The translations under genes and the position numbers were made by a program. DNA of 64,000 nucleotides. Origin: Pedobacter sp. (GTDB lineage Bacteria; Bacteroidota; Bacteroidia; Sphingobacteriales; Sphingobacteriaceae). The stretch's first letter is position 1. Each line of letters begins with the position of its first letter. The DNA lies in NCBI RefSeq assembly GCF_031119335.1, contig NZ_JAVHXT010000008.1:1-64000 (forward strand). The letters are read 5' to 3'. Shown piece after piece: positions 8,154 through 16,755 of the stretch. The notes beneath the pieces are model-generated. The model made no database searches, had not been told where the DNA came from, and saw only the letters and a program-made list of their open reading frames with translations.

Positions 8154-8300
8154 GTGAAAGAAGGCGAAGATTTTTATTTTAATGAAGATGGACTGATGGT
8201 GTTTACGGCAGCCTATCATTTAAAGCGGGGTTATTGCTGTAAAAACAAATGCAAACATTGCCCTTGGAATTACGGCAAAAAGAAAGGCAAAAAAGGATAG
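8154..8300 (+). CDS. Small cysteine-rich DUF5522 protein
   Basis: A 48-residue protein if started at GTG 8154. The open frame reaches back to an ATG at 8043 (85 residues), but residues 1-26 of that longer form are coded by the MITE-like element, and the conserved domain begins at KEGEDFYFNEDG, right after the GTG. Motifs are DFYFNEDGLMVFT, AYHLKRGYCC and CKHCPWNYG, giving four cysteines and two histidines that probably bind metal. The function of the family is unknown; it may be an Fe-S or zinc protein. Which start is used is uncertain. If the ATG form is real, the element has supplied a new N terminus. Confidence 0.7.
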   Translation: MKEGEDFYFNEDGLMVFTAAYHLKRGYCCKNKCKHCPWNYGKKKGKKG

Positions 8301-8328
8301 TTATAGTCTATCGAAGAGAACAATTAAG

Positions 8329-8542
8329 ACCACCCTCAGGGGAAATCGCTCTTAAAAACAATTTTGGCTAAAGCCTTGTTTGTTTGCCTAAATATCCGTC
8401 CCATAAATGGGACGGCAATGAACCGAAATAAAAGAAATTCATTGCCGTTTGGCTTCAGCCAACGGACAATATAAAAGGTTACAGTATGGCTTTAGCCAAA
8501 TCTTTTTGATTTCTAAAAGCGATTTCCCTGAGACCATCCCCA
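8329..8542. repeat. Nested inverted-repeat element
   Basis: A highly symmetrical 210-base intergenic stretch. Outer arms TCAGGGGAAATCGCT (8336-8350) and AGCGATTTCCCTGA (8518-8531) pair. Inside, TTTGGCTAAAGCC pairs with GGCTTTAGCCAAA. The centre has the small palindrome CCGTCCCATAAATGGGACGG, then GGCAATGAA/TTCATTGCC, and GTTGGCTGAAGCC-type arms. The whole could fold into one long branched RNA or cruciform. No protein is encoded. It fills the 285-base gap before the patatin gene. Confidence 0.65.
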
Positions 8543-8585
8543 ATTAAAATTAATTATCATCTAAAAATAAGTATATTTATGAAGC

Positions 8586-10901
8586 ATGCTTCGTAAGTAT
8601 TTGTTTGTCATATCGCTGGTATTTTCATCCATCCAACTCAATGCACAAAAAGTTGGGCTGGTTTTTAGCGGAGGCGGTGCAAAAGGGCTTGCACATATTG
8701 GCACACTAAAAGCACTGGAAGAAAATAACATTCCAATTGATTACATTACCGGAACATCTATGGGTGCTATTGTTGGTGCCATGTACGCTTCGGGCTATTC
8801 GCCAGATCAAATCGAAAAAATAGCACTAAGTACTGATTTTCAAGACTGGGTAAGCGGCCGCTACCAGAGCGATTACAGTTTTTACTTTCAAAAGTCATCG
8901 CTAAATCCTTCAATAATTACTGCAAAAATGGCGATCGATACAAGTTTGCGGTTAAGTTTTCGCACTAATTTGGTAAACGATATTCCACTTAACTTTGCTT
9001 TGTTAGAGCTGTTCTCCCAGGCATCAGCCACAGCTAAAGACAATTTCGACAACTTATTTGTACCGTATCGTTGTATGGCTTCAGATATTTTATCTCAAAA
9101 AAGCATCACGGTAAGCAAAGGCAGTTTGGCAGAAGCAGTGAGGGCAAGCATGACGGTTCCGTTAATTTACAGACCTATAAAATTAGATGAGAAGTTTGTT
9201 TTTGATGGTGGTATCTACAATAATTTCCCAGCCGATGTAATGCAAAAGGAATTTAAACCAGATTTCATTATTGGTGCCAACGTTTCATCTAAGACCTTTA
9301 ACGAATATCCAAAAGACGATGACCGATTGATGAATAGGTTTTTGATTTATATGTTCCTATCTAAGTCAGATTCTACTTTAGTTGGAGAAAACGGAATCTA
9401 CATAGAACCAAACCTATCAGATTTCAGTTCAACTAATTTTTTGCCTGTAGCTGAGCTTATCAAACAGGGTTACGACGCTACGATAGCAGAAATGGACAAA
9501 ATAAAGGCTTCTATCAAACGCAGAGTTGAAACCAAAGAATTACTAAAAAAGCGGGTGAACTTTAACCTAAAGAAGTCTGAACTAGTATTTAATAAGGTGT
9601 TGGTAAGAGGCGTAAATTCGCAACAGCGGAAATATATTGAACGCCTATTTAAAAGCGATAATGAGAATTTTAATTTGAGCGATATCAAACGAGGCTATTA
9701 CAAATTAGTAGCCGATGAAGTTTTTGAAGCAATTTATCCGAAGATTACTTACGATGCCCCGACGGATAGTTACAATTTTGAAATTGTAGCCCAGCCCAAA
9801 AAAAGTTTAAAGATTGATTTTGGAGGAAATATCTCTACCCGACCAATTAGTAATGTATTTTTAGGTGTACAGTACAATTACCTTAATCGTAGGGCTTATA
9901 CTTTTTCTTCCAACTTTTATTCAGGTCGTTTTTATGAGTCGGTGCAACTTGGCGGAAGGATAGATTTCCCAAGTAAGTTACCTCTTTTTTTAGGTGGCGA
10001 GCTTACTTACAACAACTGGAACTACTACAACACAAGTAAGATTTTTGTAGAAAACCCTACGCCGGTTTACATTGACCAAGCCGATCGTAAAATAGATTTG
10101 AAATTTGGAATGCCACTTAACCGCAACGCTAGGATCGTTATCAACGCTGCGTTTATCAACAACAGTGATAATTACAGTCCAACTGGAAACTTTAACGTTG
10201 GCGATGTTTTAGATAAAACCATTTTTAATGGTTTTAGAACTGGTATTACTTTTGAAAAAAATTCACTTAACCGTAAGCAATATCCAACCGCAGGGCAGAA
10301 CATTTCCGTTAATGTAAACTATACCACCGCAAGAGAGAATTATTATCCTGGCAACATTCAAGCTAACAGTTTTGGTCCGAGTATGACACCGAATATTAAA
10401 AGAAATCTACGGCAATGGCTACAAGCTAAACTTAGCTACGAAAATTACTTTTTACATACCAAAAGCTACAGTTTAGGTTACTTAGCCGAAGTTGTAGCTT
10501 CAAATCAGTCTTTGTACAGCAATTATTACTCAACTTTATTAGCTGCGCCTGCATTTTACCCGCTGCAAGATAGCAGGTCTTCATTTCTGGAACATTTTAG
10601 AGCTTTCAATTATGGAGCTGCTGGAGTTAAAAATATCATTAACCTGCAAAGAAAATTTGATTTACGTGTAGAAGGTTATGTATTTTTACCGTACCAAGAG
10701 TTTAAAAAAATTGGCTTGCAGCAGGTTGGTTTCGAAAAGGAATTAAGTAGATTGCGTTATGCGGGTACGGCAGGTTTGGTTTATCAATCTCCATTAGGGC
10801 CAATTAGTTTAAGTTATAATTTATATGATGAAGCAAAACGTAGACATGGCGTACTTTTGCACATCGGCTATTTAATTTACAATAAGAGATCTTTAGAATA
10901 A
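8586..10901 (+). CDS. Patatin-like phospholipase with C-terminal outer-membrane barrel (PlpD-type)
   Basis: A 771-residue protein with a Sec signal peptide (1-20, ending LNA-Q). The patatin domain (about 22-215) shows all active-site elements: oxyanion G-rich GGGAKG (29-34), nucleophile GTSMG with Ser58, and DGG with Asp207. A POTRA-like linker follows (about 330-400), then a BamA/TamA-type beta-barrel with alternating aromatic strands to the C terminus. This is the layout of PlpD-type autotransporter-like phospholipases, which would hydrolyse phospholipids at the outer membrane or after secretion. The next gene starts 5 bases after the stop, so the two are probably co-transcribed. Confidence 0.92.
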   Translation: MLRKYLFVISLVFSSIQLNAQKVGLVFSGGGAKGLAHIGTLKALEENNIPIDYITGTSMGAIVGAMYASGYSPDQIEKIALSTDFQDWVSGRYQSDYSFYFQKSSLNPSIITAKMAIDTSLRLSFRTNLVNDIPLNFALLELFSQASATAKDNFDNLFVPYRCMASDILSQKSITVSKGSLAEAVRASMTVPLIYRPIKLDEKFVFDGGIYNNFPADVMQKEFKPDFIIGANVSSKTFNEYPKDDDRLMNRFLIYMFLSKSDSTLVGENGIYIEPNLSDFSSTNFLPVAELIKQGYDATIAEMDKIKASIKRRVETKELLKKRVNFNLKKSELVFNKVLVRGVNSQQRKYIERLFKSDNENFNLSDIKRGYYKLVADEVFEAIYPKITYDAPTDSYNFEIVAQPKKSLKIDFGGNISTRPISNVFLGVQYNYLNRRAYTFSSNFYSGRFYESVQLGGRIDFPSKLPLFLGGELTYNNWNYYNTSKIFVENPTPVYIDQADRKIDLKFGMPLNRNARIVINAAFINNSDNYSPTGNFNVGDVLDKTIFNGFRTGITFEKNSLNRKQYPTAGQNISVNVNYTTARENYYPGNIQANSFGPSMTPNIKRNLRQWLQAKLSYENYFLHTKSYSLGYLAEVVASNQSLYSNYYSTLLAAPAFYPLQDSRSSFLEHFRAFNYGAAGVKNIINLQRKFDLRVEGYVFLPYQEFKKIGLQQVGFEKELSRLRYAGTAGLVYQSPLGPISLSYNLYDEAKRRHGVLLHIGYLIYNKRSLE

Positions 10902-10906
10902 CATTT

Positions 10907-11434
10907 ATGAGATTAGTTGTTTTCATCTGTCTGTTTTTATCTTCGAGCCTAGCGCTTGCACAAACTTCGGGCATCAATAACTTTATCGTTAAAGAAAGCT
11001 TGCTAAAAAACAGCAAAATAGCCATTATAGCTGCCGATAGCTTAGAAAATCCTATTGAAGAAATAAACGGCAGTTACAGCTTTACAGTAAGCGGATTTGC
11101 CCAACAATTAACCTTTACCAATGGTATTGCTATTCTACCTCTTACGATAGAAAAATCGACCTTTGTTTATATTAAGCACGAAAATGATAATGGTACGCAC
11201 AGTAAACTGCTTTATGTTTACAAAAAAGATGGCGATTTAAATCCGTTTACCATTAGCAGGATGTTCTTCATCATCATTCCACTAGTGATTATCTTACTAG
11301 CTTTTGCATTCAAAAAGTTCATTTACATGGCGGTAGTGCTCTTTCTAATTTTCTTTTTCTTTAGCTATAGCAACGGTTTAAATATCTCTACTTATTTTGA
11401 AACGATATTTGATTACTTGAAAAACCTCATATGA
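10907..11434 (+). CDS. Hypothetical secreted/membrane protein
   Basis: A 175-residue protein of unknown function. It has a cleavable signal (1-19, ending ALAQ), then an all-beta-looking domain of about 95 residues, then two closely spaced hydrophobic segments (about residues 118-136 and 138-156). It lies 5 bases after the patatin-barrel gene and probably shares its transcript. It may be an accessory factor for that protein, but nothing in the sequence shows this directly. Confidence 0.75.
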   Translation: MRLVVFICLFLSSSLALAQTSGINNFIVKESLLKNSKIAIIAADSLENPIEEINGSYSFTVSGFAQQLTFTNGIAILPLTIEKSTFVYIKHENDNGTHSKLLYVYKKDGDLNPFTISRMFFIIIPLVIILLAFAFKKFIYMAVVLFLIFFFFSYSNGLNISTYFETIFDYLKNLI

Positions 11435-11487
11435 GGGTTAACTGGTTAATTGTTGAAACTGGTTAACTGAAAGAACTAAAATCGTGA

Positions 11488-13860
11488 TTAAAAAGGCATA
11501 CCGATACCAAAGTTGTATTGCATAAAGCGATATCTATCTGGACTGTGTGTGCTAAAGTAATTTGCTTTGAAAGCTTTACCGCCGTTAATGAATTTGCCAA
11601 TCACCCACTGTTCATCTCCATCAAATTGAGGATCTTTCAGTTTCAAACCAATATCAAACCTAAATACAAAAAATTGCACATCGTACCTAAATCCTAAACC
11701 TGTACCTAAGGCAATTTGCTGCCCTAATTTATCGAATTTGAAAACCGATTCTGGGCGAGGATTATTTGGTGTAATGTTCCAGATATTACCTGCATCTAAA
11801 AATGTAGCAGCATTTAATTTACCACCAAAAAATTTATGCACCAAAGGAAAACGGTACTCTAAGTTAGCTTCTATGCGCATTTGACCGAGCTGATCGATAC
11901 CAAATGATGATGCTCTTTCTTGCTCGTCTATAATAACTTCCCTATTATAATTTCCAGGGCCTAAAGTTCTGGCCTGCCACGCTCTAACGCCACTAGATCC
12001 TCCGGCAAAAAACAATTTCTCAAAGGGCATATCCCTAGAATTACCATAAGCATGACCGATGCCAGTATTAAGTCTGGTTACCAATTGCGATTCCGCACCT
12101 AAATTTTTGTACCATCGTATATCTATCTCCGGGCGCACATACTGATTAAATGGAAGACCTAACACCCTACCAAAATCATTATTATCAGGATCATTTTTAT
12201 CTCCCGTTAATTTCGAAATTCCCTGTAACAAATTTCCAGCAATGTCTACATTTCCCCTAAAGTAAATAAAGCTCCTATTTTGCAATAGCTTGTCGGCGTT
12301 TAAAGCGTAAGCATATTTCATTCCGAGGGTAAAATCTTTCCTACCAAGTAATAAAAGACTATAAAGGTTATTTGTATCATCAATAAGCACACTACCAAAA
12401 CGGTACTCAAAATTCAATGGCGTAAACGAGTGTAGTTTAGATTTAGTTTCTACCCAATCGTAAGTAATGGAGTTGATAAAAATTCTACGTACCGTGATAT
12501 CTTTTTGTAACGCATACAAATAACTACTTGCAAACGTGGTATAGGGAACTCCATTTTTACCCATCAATGGAATTTTGAAAGGAACCATTAAACGTGGTAC
12601 AGTTAAGCTGGCACTAACCGAGAAATCTCTTTGGTAAATATCCGAAAAGAGAGAACCAATACTGTTAAATCGTGATTGCAGACCACCCTTCACCTGTAAC
12701 TGAAAACGCTCACCGCCTCTTAAAAAATTATTGTTGGTATAAGTATTACTCAGTGTAAATCCAACTGTTGCATCGTTAAATGGTATTTCGCCCTCAATAC
12801 GGTTGCTCATACGCTTTTGCGGAATAAGCAAAATTACCGGATTAACAACACCAGCCGTATCCTTATTTTTCAGATAATCGATTTTTACATTTTTAAAGAT
12901 GTTGAGGTCATACAGCCTATCATAAGTTAAAGCTTCATTATCGATATTGTAGTTTTCGCCATACCTTATAAAATTATAACGGGTGATGGGATTTCGTCTA
13001 AACTTGCCCGATAGATCAGTATAACGTAGACCATTAAAACTTCGCTTATTTAAGGTAAGTGAGTCTGTAAAACCATCGCTATTTGGCGCAACAATAATAT
13101 TCGTTTCGCCAATTTTGTAAATCTGATGTTTATTGATAGCACTGTCTAAAGGCTCATCGATAATCAGTTTTACGCTTACTTTGTTATTGTTCTGATTAGA
13201 ATCTGGAGAAAATCTCACGTAAGGTCTTACAAAATCATAATAACCATTTTGACGCATCAATTTGTAGATTTCTTCCCTTTCGGTAGATAAAGAGTCTTCA
13301 TCATATTGCATTCCTTCCCTTAGATGCGAAAACTTATCTTTTGAACTGAAGTATAGTGATTTAACTGCTTGATCTGGTATTTCATGAGTAATTTTATTTA
13401 CCATAAAGGGTTCGCCAGTGCTAGCCGTAAAAGTTAAGGTAGCTTTTTTGTCTTTCACTGCTATTTCAGACTTCACTTTGGTGTTAAAGAAGCCCTTACT
13501 TTTAAAAAACTTTTCGATTTGGGTACGCGAAATCTCTACCAGCGTACTATCTAAAATTGGTGGCGGCGATCCTAAAGGCTTGATGTTGGTTTTGCGATAC
13601 TTGCCATCTTTGGTATTGAAAATATTGTAAATAGCAACATTGATACCTAGCCCTTCAACAGGCTTGATATCTTTTTGCACATACATATAGGCAGCCTCTT
13701 CATATTCCTTATCTACGCTATCTATGTTTACCTTTTTAACAATGGCCTGGTAGTCTTCAATATATTTTGTTGAAGCACACCCTGCTATAAAAACAAGAAT
13801 AAATAGTAATATTGCAAGAAGTTGAATGTCCTGTTTATTGTAGTTTTTATATGCTTTCAA
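11488..13860 (-). CDS. TamL-like outer-membrane lipoprotein (BamA/TamA superfamily)
   Basis: A 790-residue protein with a lipoprotein signal whose lipobox is IAGC (Cys28). POTRA-like domains occupy about residues 35-350 and a 16-strand BamA/TamA barrel the rest, including the GSSGVRAW motif (about 621-628) and a C-terminal aromatic strand ending in Phe. In Bacteroidota the lipidated TamA homologue is called TamL and works with TamB in outer-membrane assembly; no tamB is adjacent here. The reading frame opens at TTG (13860), with no in-frame ATG before the signal core. Its 5' end overlaps head-to-head with the RNA methyltransferase gene. Confidence 0.88.
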   Translation of the reverse strand: MKAYKNYNKQDIQLLAILLFILVFIAGCASTKYIEDYQAIVKKVNIDSVDKEYEEAAYMYVQKDIKPVEGLGINVAIYNIFNTKDGKYRKTNIKPLGSPPPILDSTLVEISRTQIEKFFKSKGFFNTKVKSEIAVKDKKATLTFTASTGEPFMVNKITHEIPDQAVKSLYFSSKDKFSHLREGMQYDEDSLSTEREEIYKLMRQNGYYDFVRPYVRFSPDSNQNNNKVSVKLIIDEPLDSAINKHQIYKIGETNIIVAPNSDGFTDSLTLNKRSFNGLRYTDLSGKFRRNPITRYNFIRYGENYNIDNEALTYDRLYDLNIFKNVKIDYLKNKDTAGVVNPVILLIPQKRMSNRIEGEIPFNDATVGFTLSNTYTNNNFLRGGERFQLQVKGGLQSRFNSIGSLFSDIYQRDFSVSASLTVPRLMVPFKIPLMGKNGVPYTTFASSYLYALQKDITVRRIFINSITYDWVETKSKLHSFTPLNFEYRFGSVLIDDTNNLYSLLLLGRKDFTLGMKYAYALNADKLLQNRSFIYFRGNVDIAGNLLQGISKLTGDKNDPDNNDFGRVLGLPFNQYVRPEIDIRWYKNLGAESQLVTRLNTGIGHAYGNSRDMPFEKLFFAGGSSGVRAWQARTLGPGNYNREVIIDEQERASSFGIDQLGQMRIEANLEYRFPLVHKFFGGKLNAATFLDAGNIWNITPNNPRPESVFKFDKLGQQIALGTGLGFRYDVQFFVFRFDIGLKLKDPQFDGDEQWVIGKFINGGKAFKANYFSTHSPDRYRFMQYNFGIGMPF

Positions 13861-14594
13861 AATCTCAGATCAGTTTTATTAAATCGCTTCATCAAAAAAA
13901 GTACCGTAAAGAAAACGGAATTTTCATAATTGAAGGTATAAAATCTATTGTAGAATTTTTAAATTCTGATTATCAAATACATAGCATTTACCACACTCCA
14001 AAAATATCGGCAACTTTACCAAAAGTTAGTGCAAATATAAACTTATTTGAAGTAACAGAAACCGAGTTACAAAAGATAAGTACGCTACAAACTCCGCAAA
14101 GTATATTGGCTTTAGTACACATTCCTGTTGTAAAGGAAATTAATTTTCAAGATCTTAAAAATCAATTCTCTTTAGTATTAGATGACGTACAAGATCCTGG
14201 CAACTTTGGAACTATCATTAGAACGGCTGATTGGTTTGGCATTAAAAACATTATTTGTTCTGAGAATACAGTAGAAGCCTACAACCCAAAAACAGTTCAG
14301 TCTACCATGGGTTCTTTATGCCGAGTAAATGTGCGTTATACCCAACTAAATGAGTTTTTGAAAACGGCTAAGCTACCTATTTATGGTGCACTTTTAGATG
14401 GACAGAACATCTACAAAACCCAATGGAAAAACGAAGGCTTAATTTTATTGGGCAACGAAGGTCACGGTATTAGCAAAGAATTGATAGAAAAAATCAGTTT
14501 TCCAATTACTATTCCTCGTATTGGAGCAGCTGAATCTTTAAATGTAGCTGTATCGGCAGCAATTTTTTGCAGTGAAATTAGCCGGAACAGGTAA
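13851..14594 (+). CDS. TrmH/SpoU-family RNA 2'-O-methyltransferase
   Basis: A 247-residue RNA ribose methyltransferase. The N-terminal RNA-binding part (about 1-85) contains KYRKENGIFIIEGIKSI. The SPOUT catalytic domain has motif 1 VLDDVQDPGNFGTIIRTADW, motif 2 LLGNEGHGIS and motif 3 IPRIGAAESLNVAVSAAIF, all intact. The substrate could be 23S rRNA (RlmB-like) or tRNA; the sequence alone does not decide. The frame stays open upstream to a TTG at 13812, but ATG 13851 fits family length and avoids running further into the divergent tamL. The two start codons lie within 10 bases of each other on opposite strands. Confidence 0.9.
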   Translation: MLSKSQISFIKSLHQKKYRKENGIFIIEGIKSIVEFLNSDYQIHSIYHTPKISATLPKVSANINLFEVTETELQKISTLQTPQSILALVHIPVVKEINFQDLKNQFSLVLDDVQDPGNFGTIIRTADWFGIKNIICSENTVEAYNPKTVQSTMGSLCRVNVRYTQLNEFLKTAKLPIYGALLDGQNIYKTQWKNEGLILLGNEGHGISKELIEKISFPITIPRIGAAESLNVAVSAAIFCSEISRNR

Positions 14595-14727
14595 GCAGTT
14601 GACAGTTTTTAGTTTGATGAAGTCAGTTGAGGGGCTTGCAAAAATTAAACAATTAACCAAATGAACTAATGAACTAGTGAACTATTCTACCATCGACAAA
14701 AATAATTGAACAATTTATCGCATATAG

Positions 14728-14758
14728 TTTGGAAGCTTATTTTTAATTACTATTTTTG
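14728..14758 (+). promoter_or_regulatory. Promoter of the tRNA-Cys gene
   Basis: TTTG at 14728-14731 and TATTTTTG at 14751-14758 match the Bacteroidota -33 and -7 elements, with a 19-base spacer. The -7 box ends 16 bases before the mature tRNA. Confidence 0.65.
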
Positions 14759-14774
14759 CAACCTTGAAAAGAAA

Positions 14775-14845
14775 GGTCGAGTGGCCGAGTGGCTAGGCAG
14801 AGGTCTGCAAAACCTTGTACAGCGGTTCGAATCCGCTCTCGACCT
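14775..14845 (+). tRNA. tRNA-Cys (anticodon GCA)
   Basis: A 71-base cloverleaf. Acceptor GGTCGAG pairs with CTCGACC and the discriminator is T, as expected for Cys. The anticodon stem is GAGGT/ACCTT around loop CTGCAAA with anticodon GCA. The T arm is AGCGG-TTCGAAT-CCGCT. CCA is not encoded. It is preceded by a good promoter and followed 39 bases later by a 56-residue reading frame, probably on the same transcript. Confidence 0.95.
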
Positions 14846-14884
14846 CAAGATTAAAATATTAATAAAGAAATAAAGCTTATTATC

Positions 14885-15055
14885 ATGGCAGTTACCAGAT
14901 TAAAAAGAAAAGACAGATACAATAAAACTGTTTCTCGTTTAGAAGTAAAAAATTTGAAATTGGCGACTAATCTTGAGTTAGGTAGCCGTTCTAAGCAATC
15001 TACAAAAGATCAATTAGCTAAAAACAATGCAGTATTAGCATCTTTAGCAAAATAA
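14885..15055 (+). CDS. Small basic conserved-looking protein
   Basis: A 56-residue reading frame starting MAVTRLKRKDRYNKTVSRLE and ending ASLAK. It is strongly basic at the N terminus (five K/R in the first ten residues), with no signal peptide and no cysteine. It lies between tRNA-Cys and a strong rho-independent terminator, so transcription is likely. I do not recognise a named family. The basic, ribosomal-protein-like composition is compatible with nucleic-acid or ribosome association, which is inference only. Confidence 0.7.
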   Translation: MAVTRLKRKDRYNKTVSRLEVKNLKLATNLELGSRSKQSTKDQLAKNNAVLASLAK

Positions 15056-15073
15056 TCTTTTCGAAAAAAAATG

Positions 15074-15102
15074 AAAGCCTCGATGTAAATCGGGGCTTTT
15101 TT
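15074..15102 (+). terminator. Rho-independent terminator
   Basis: The stem AAAGCCTCGAT / ATCGGGGCTTT (one G-T wobble) with loop GTAA is followed by a run of T. It lies 18 bases after the stop of the 56-residue gene and ends the tRNA-Cys unit. Confidence 0.85.
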
Positions 15103-15174
15103 CGTTTTAGCATTCCGCATTGGTTTCAAAAACAATTATAAAATTGTAGTTTTAATTAACCAAATAAAAACCTA

Positions 15175-16041
15175 ATGGAACAAAGTGCTATATTAACGCT
15201 ATTCTTGCCTATTGCCTTAGGCATTATTATGCTCGGCTTAGGGTTAAGCCTAGTTATTGATGATTTTAAAAGAGTGGTGCTTTATCCTAAAGCCGTTTTT
15301 ATAGGTTTGCTTTGCCAAATGGTGATACTACCTGTAGTGTGCTTTAGCATTACCATTGCATTTAACTTACCTCCAGCTCTTGCAGTAGGATTAATGCTTT
15401 TGGCTGCATCGCCTGGTGGGGCTACCGCAAATTTATTTAGCCATTTGGCCAAAGGCGATGTTGCGCTAAATGTAACATTAACCGCCGTAAACAGCGTACT
15501 TACCCTATTTACGCTACCTTTCATTGTAAATTTTGCTATTGCTCATTTTATGCAAAGCGGACAAGTGGTACCGATGCAGTTTAGTAAGATTATAGAAGTT
15601 TTTGCTATTGTATTAGTACCAGTTGGTGTTGGAATGTTTATCCATCATAAGGCTCCTACTTTTGCAAAGAAATTAGAAAAACCAGTTAAAATTCTTTCTG
15701 CAGTTTTTTTAGTGCTTATCATTATTGGAGCTATCCTTAAAGAAAGAGCAAACTTTTTAGATTACTTTCAGCAGGTAGGCTTAGCTAGCTTAGCATTTAA
15801 TGTAATAAGTATGGTGCTAGGCTATTTTGTACCGATGCTACTTCATATCAGCAGAAAACAGTCTATAGCTATTGGAATGGAAATTGGCATCCACAACGGC
15901 ACTTTGGCCATTTATATTGCACTTAATGTAATTGGAAACAGCGAAATGAGTATTCCTCCGGCAGTTTATAGCATATTGATGTTTTTTACCGCTGCATTAT
16001 TTGGCTATATAGTGAGCAGAAATAATAAGCAGAGAGTTTAA
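15175..16041 (+). CDS. Bile acid:sodium symporter family (BASS) transporter
   Basis: A 288-residue inner-membrane protein with about nine to ten hydrophobic segments over its whole length. The family signature near residues 80-90, AASPGGATANLFSHLAKGD, carries the sodium-site residues, and a second crossover block, GMEIGIHNGTLA, lies near 241-252. Bacterial members move sodium with organic anions; the substrate here cannot be told. The coding end overlaps the end of the convergent minus-strand gene by 4 bases. Confidence 0.9.
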   Translation: MEQSAILTLFLPIALGIIMLGLGLSLVIDDFKRVVLYPKAVFIGLLCQMVILPVVCFSITIAFNLPPALAVGLMLLAASPGGATANLFSHLAKGDVALNVTLTAVNSVLTLFTLPFIVNFAIAHFMQSGQVVPMQFSKIIEVFAIVLVPVGVGMFIHHKAPTFAKKLEKPVKILSAVFLVLIIIGAILKERANFLDYFQQVGLASLAFNVISMVLGYFVPMLLHISRKQSIAIGMEIGIHNGTLAIYIALNVIGNSEMSIPPAVYSILMFFTAALFGYIVSRNNKQRV

Positions 16042-16682
16042 AGCGCTAGGCAAGTTGGCGGTTCTTTTTTCCAGTAAAGCTTCAATTTTTGAAATGTAAA
16101 CAATGGAGATTTGAACTTTTTGCAGTTTATTTCCTTGTTAGGGATACTATCTGGATTTGGATTAATACCCAAGTGCTTTCTAATCTCGTATTTTTTTTCT
16201 AGACATTTCACAGCCTTATCGTTAAGCAGATAACTACGTTGCTCTGTGATTTGATCACGAGTTGCACCTTCAGGCCCGCTATCAAACGACCAAATTAAGC
16301 TTCTTTTATGCAGAAAATATAAGTTATCTTCGTTTACAAAGTATCGTTCTTCCGCTTCATGATGATCATACTCATGGTAACGGCGAACAATCAACTTTAA
16401 GTTTCCATTTGCGGTGAAATAGCTAACCGTCCCGCCTGTTTCTCCATTACAATCATATTTAAACGAAGTTGAGTCTAAGGATTTATTTTCGTACTGCCTA
16501 ATGATTTGCTGATAAGCACTTTGAATGTCGGCCACAGTGCCAAGTACAGTTGCTACTTCCTTTTTACTGGTATCGGCCACTACCTGATTTACGATGCTAT
16601 CTCCCTGCTGAGCTTCTCTTTTTTGATTTGAATTACAAGACGCCAGCACAACAATCATTATCAAATATGGAATAACTCTCAT
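16038..16682 (-). CDS. Hypothetical lipoprotein
   Basis: A 214-residue predicted lipoprotein with a short signal and lipobox LASC (Cys16). The mature part has a charged linker, then a mixed alpha/beta region with GGTVSYFTANGNLKLIVRRYH (about 83-103), which resembles repeats of a strand-turn-strand motif read by periplasmic sensor domains. No named family is recognised. It lies 73 bases upstream of the histidine kinase stop on the same strand, so it may or may not belong to that unit. Confidence 0.75.
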   Translation of the reverse strand: MRVIPYLIMIVVLASCNSNQKREAQQGDSIVNQVVADTSKKEVATVLGTVADIQSAYQQIIRQYENKSLDSTSFKYDCNGETGGTVSYFTANGNLKLIVRRYHEYDHHEAEERYFVNEDNLYFLHKRSLIWSFDSGPEGATRDQITEQRSYLLNDKAVKCLEKKYEIRKHLGINPNPDSIPNKEINCKKFKSPLFTFQKLKLYWKKEPPTCLAL

Positions 16683-16755
16683 TTCTTAATTACTAAGGTT
16701 GCTTTTACAAAACATCGTTCTGGGTATTTTGTTCGATGCCTGTGCGCTTACGAGC

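Noticed and set aside
13812..13850. TTG start giving a 13-residue longer RNA methyltransferase
   Set aside because: It would extend further into tamL and adds residues not expected in the family; ATG 13851 is sufficient.
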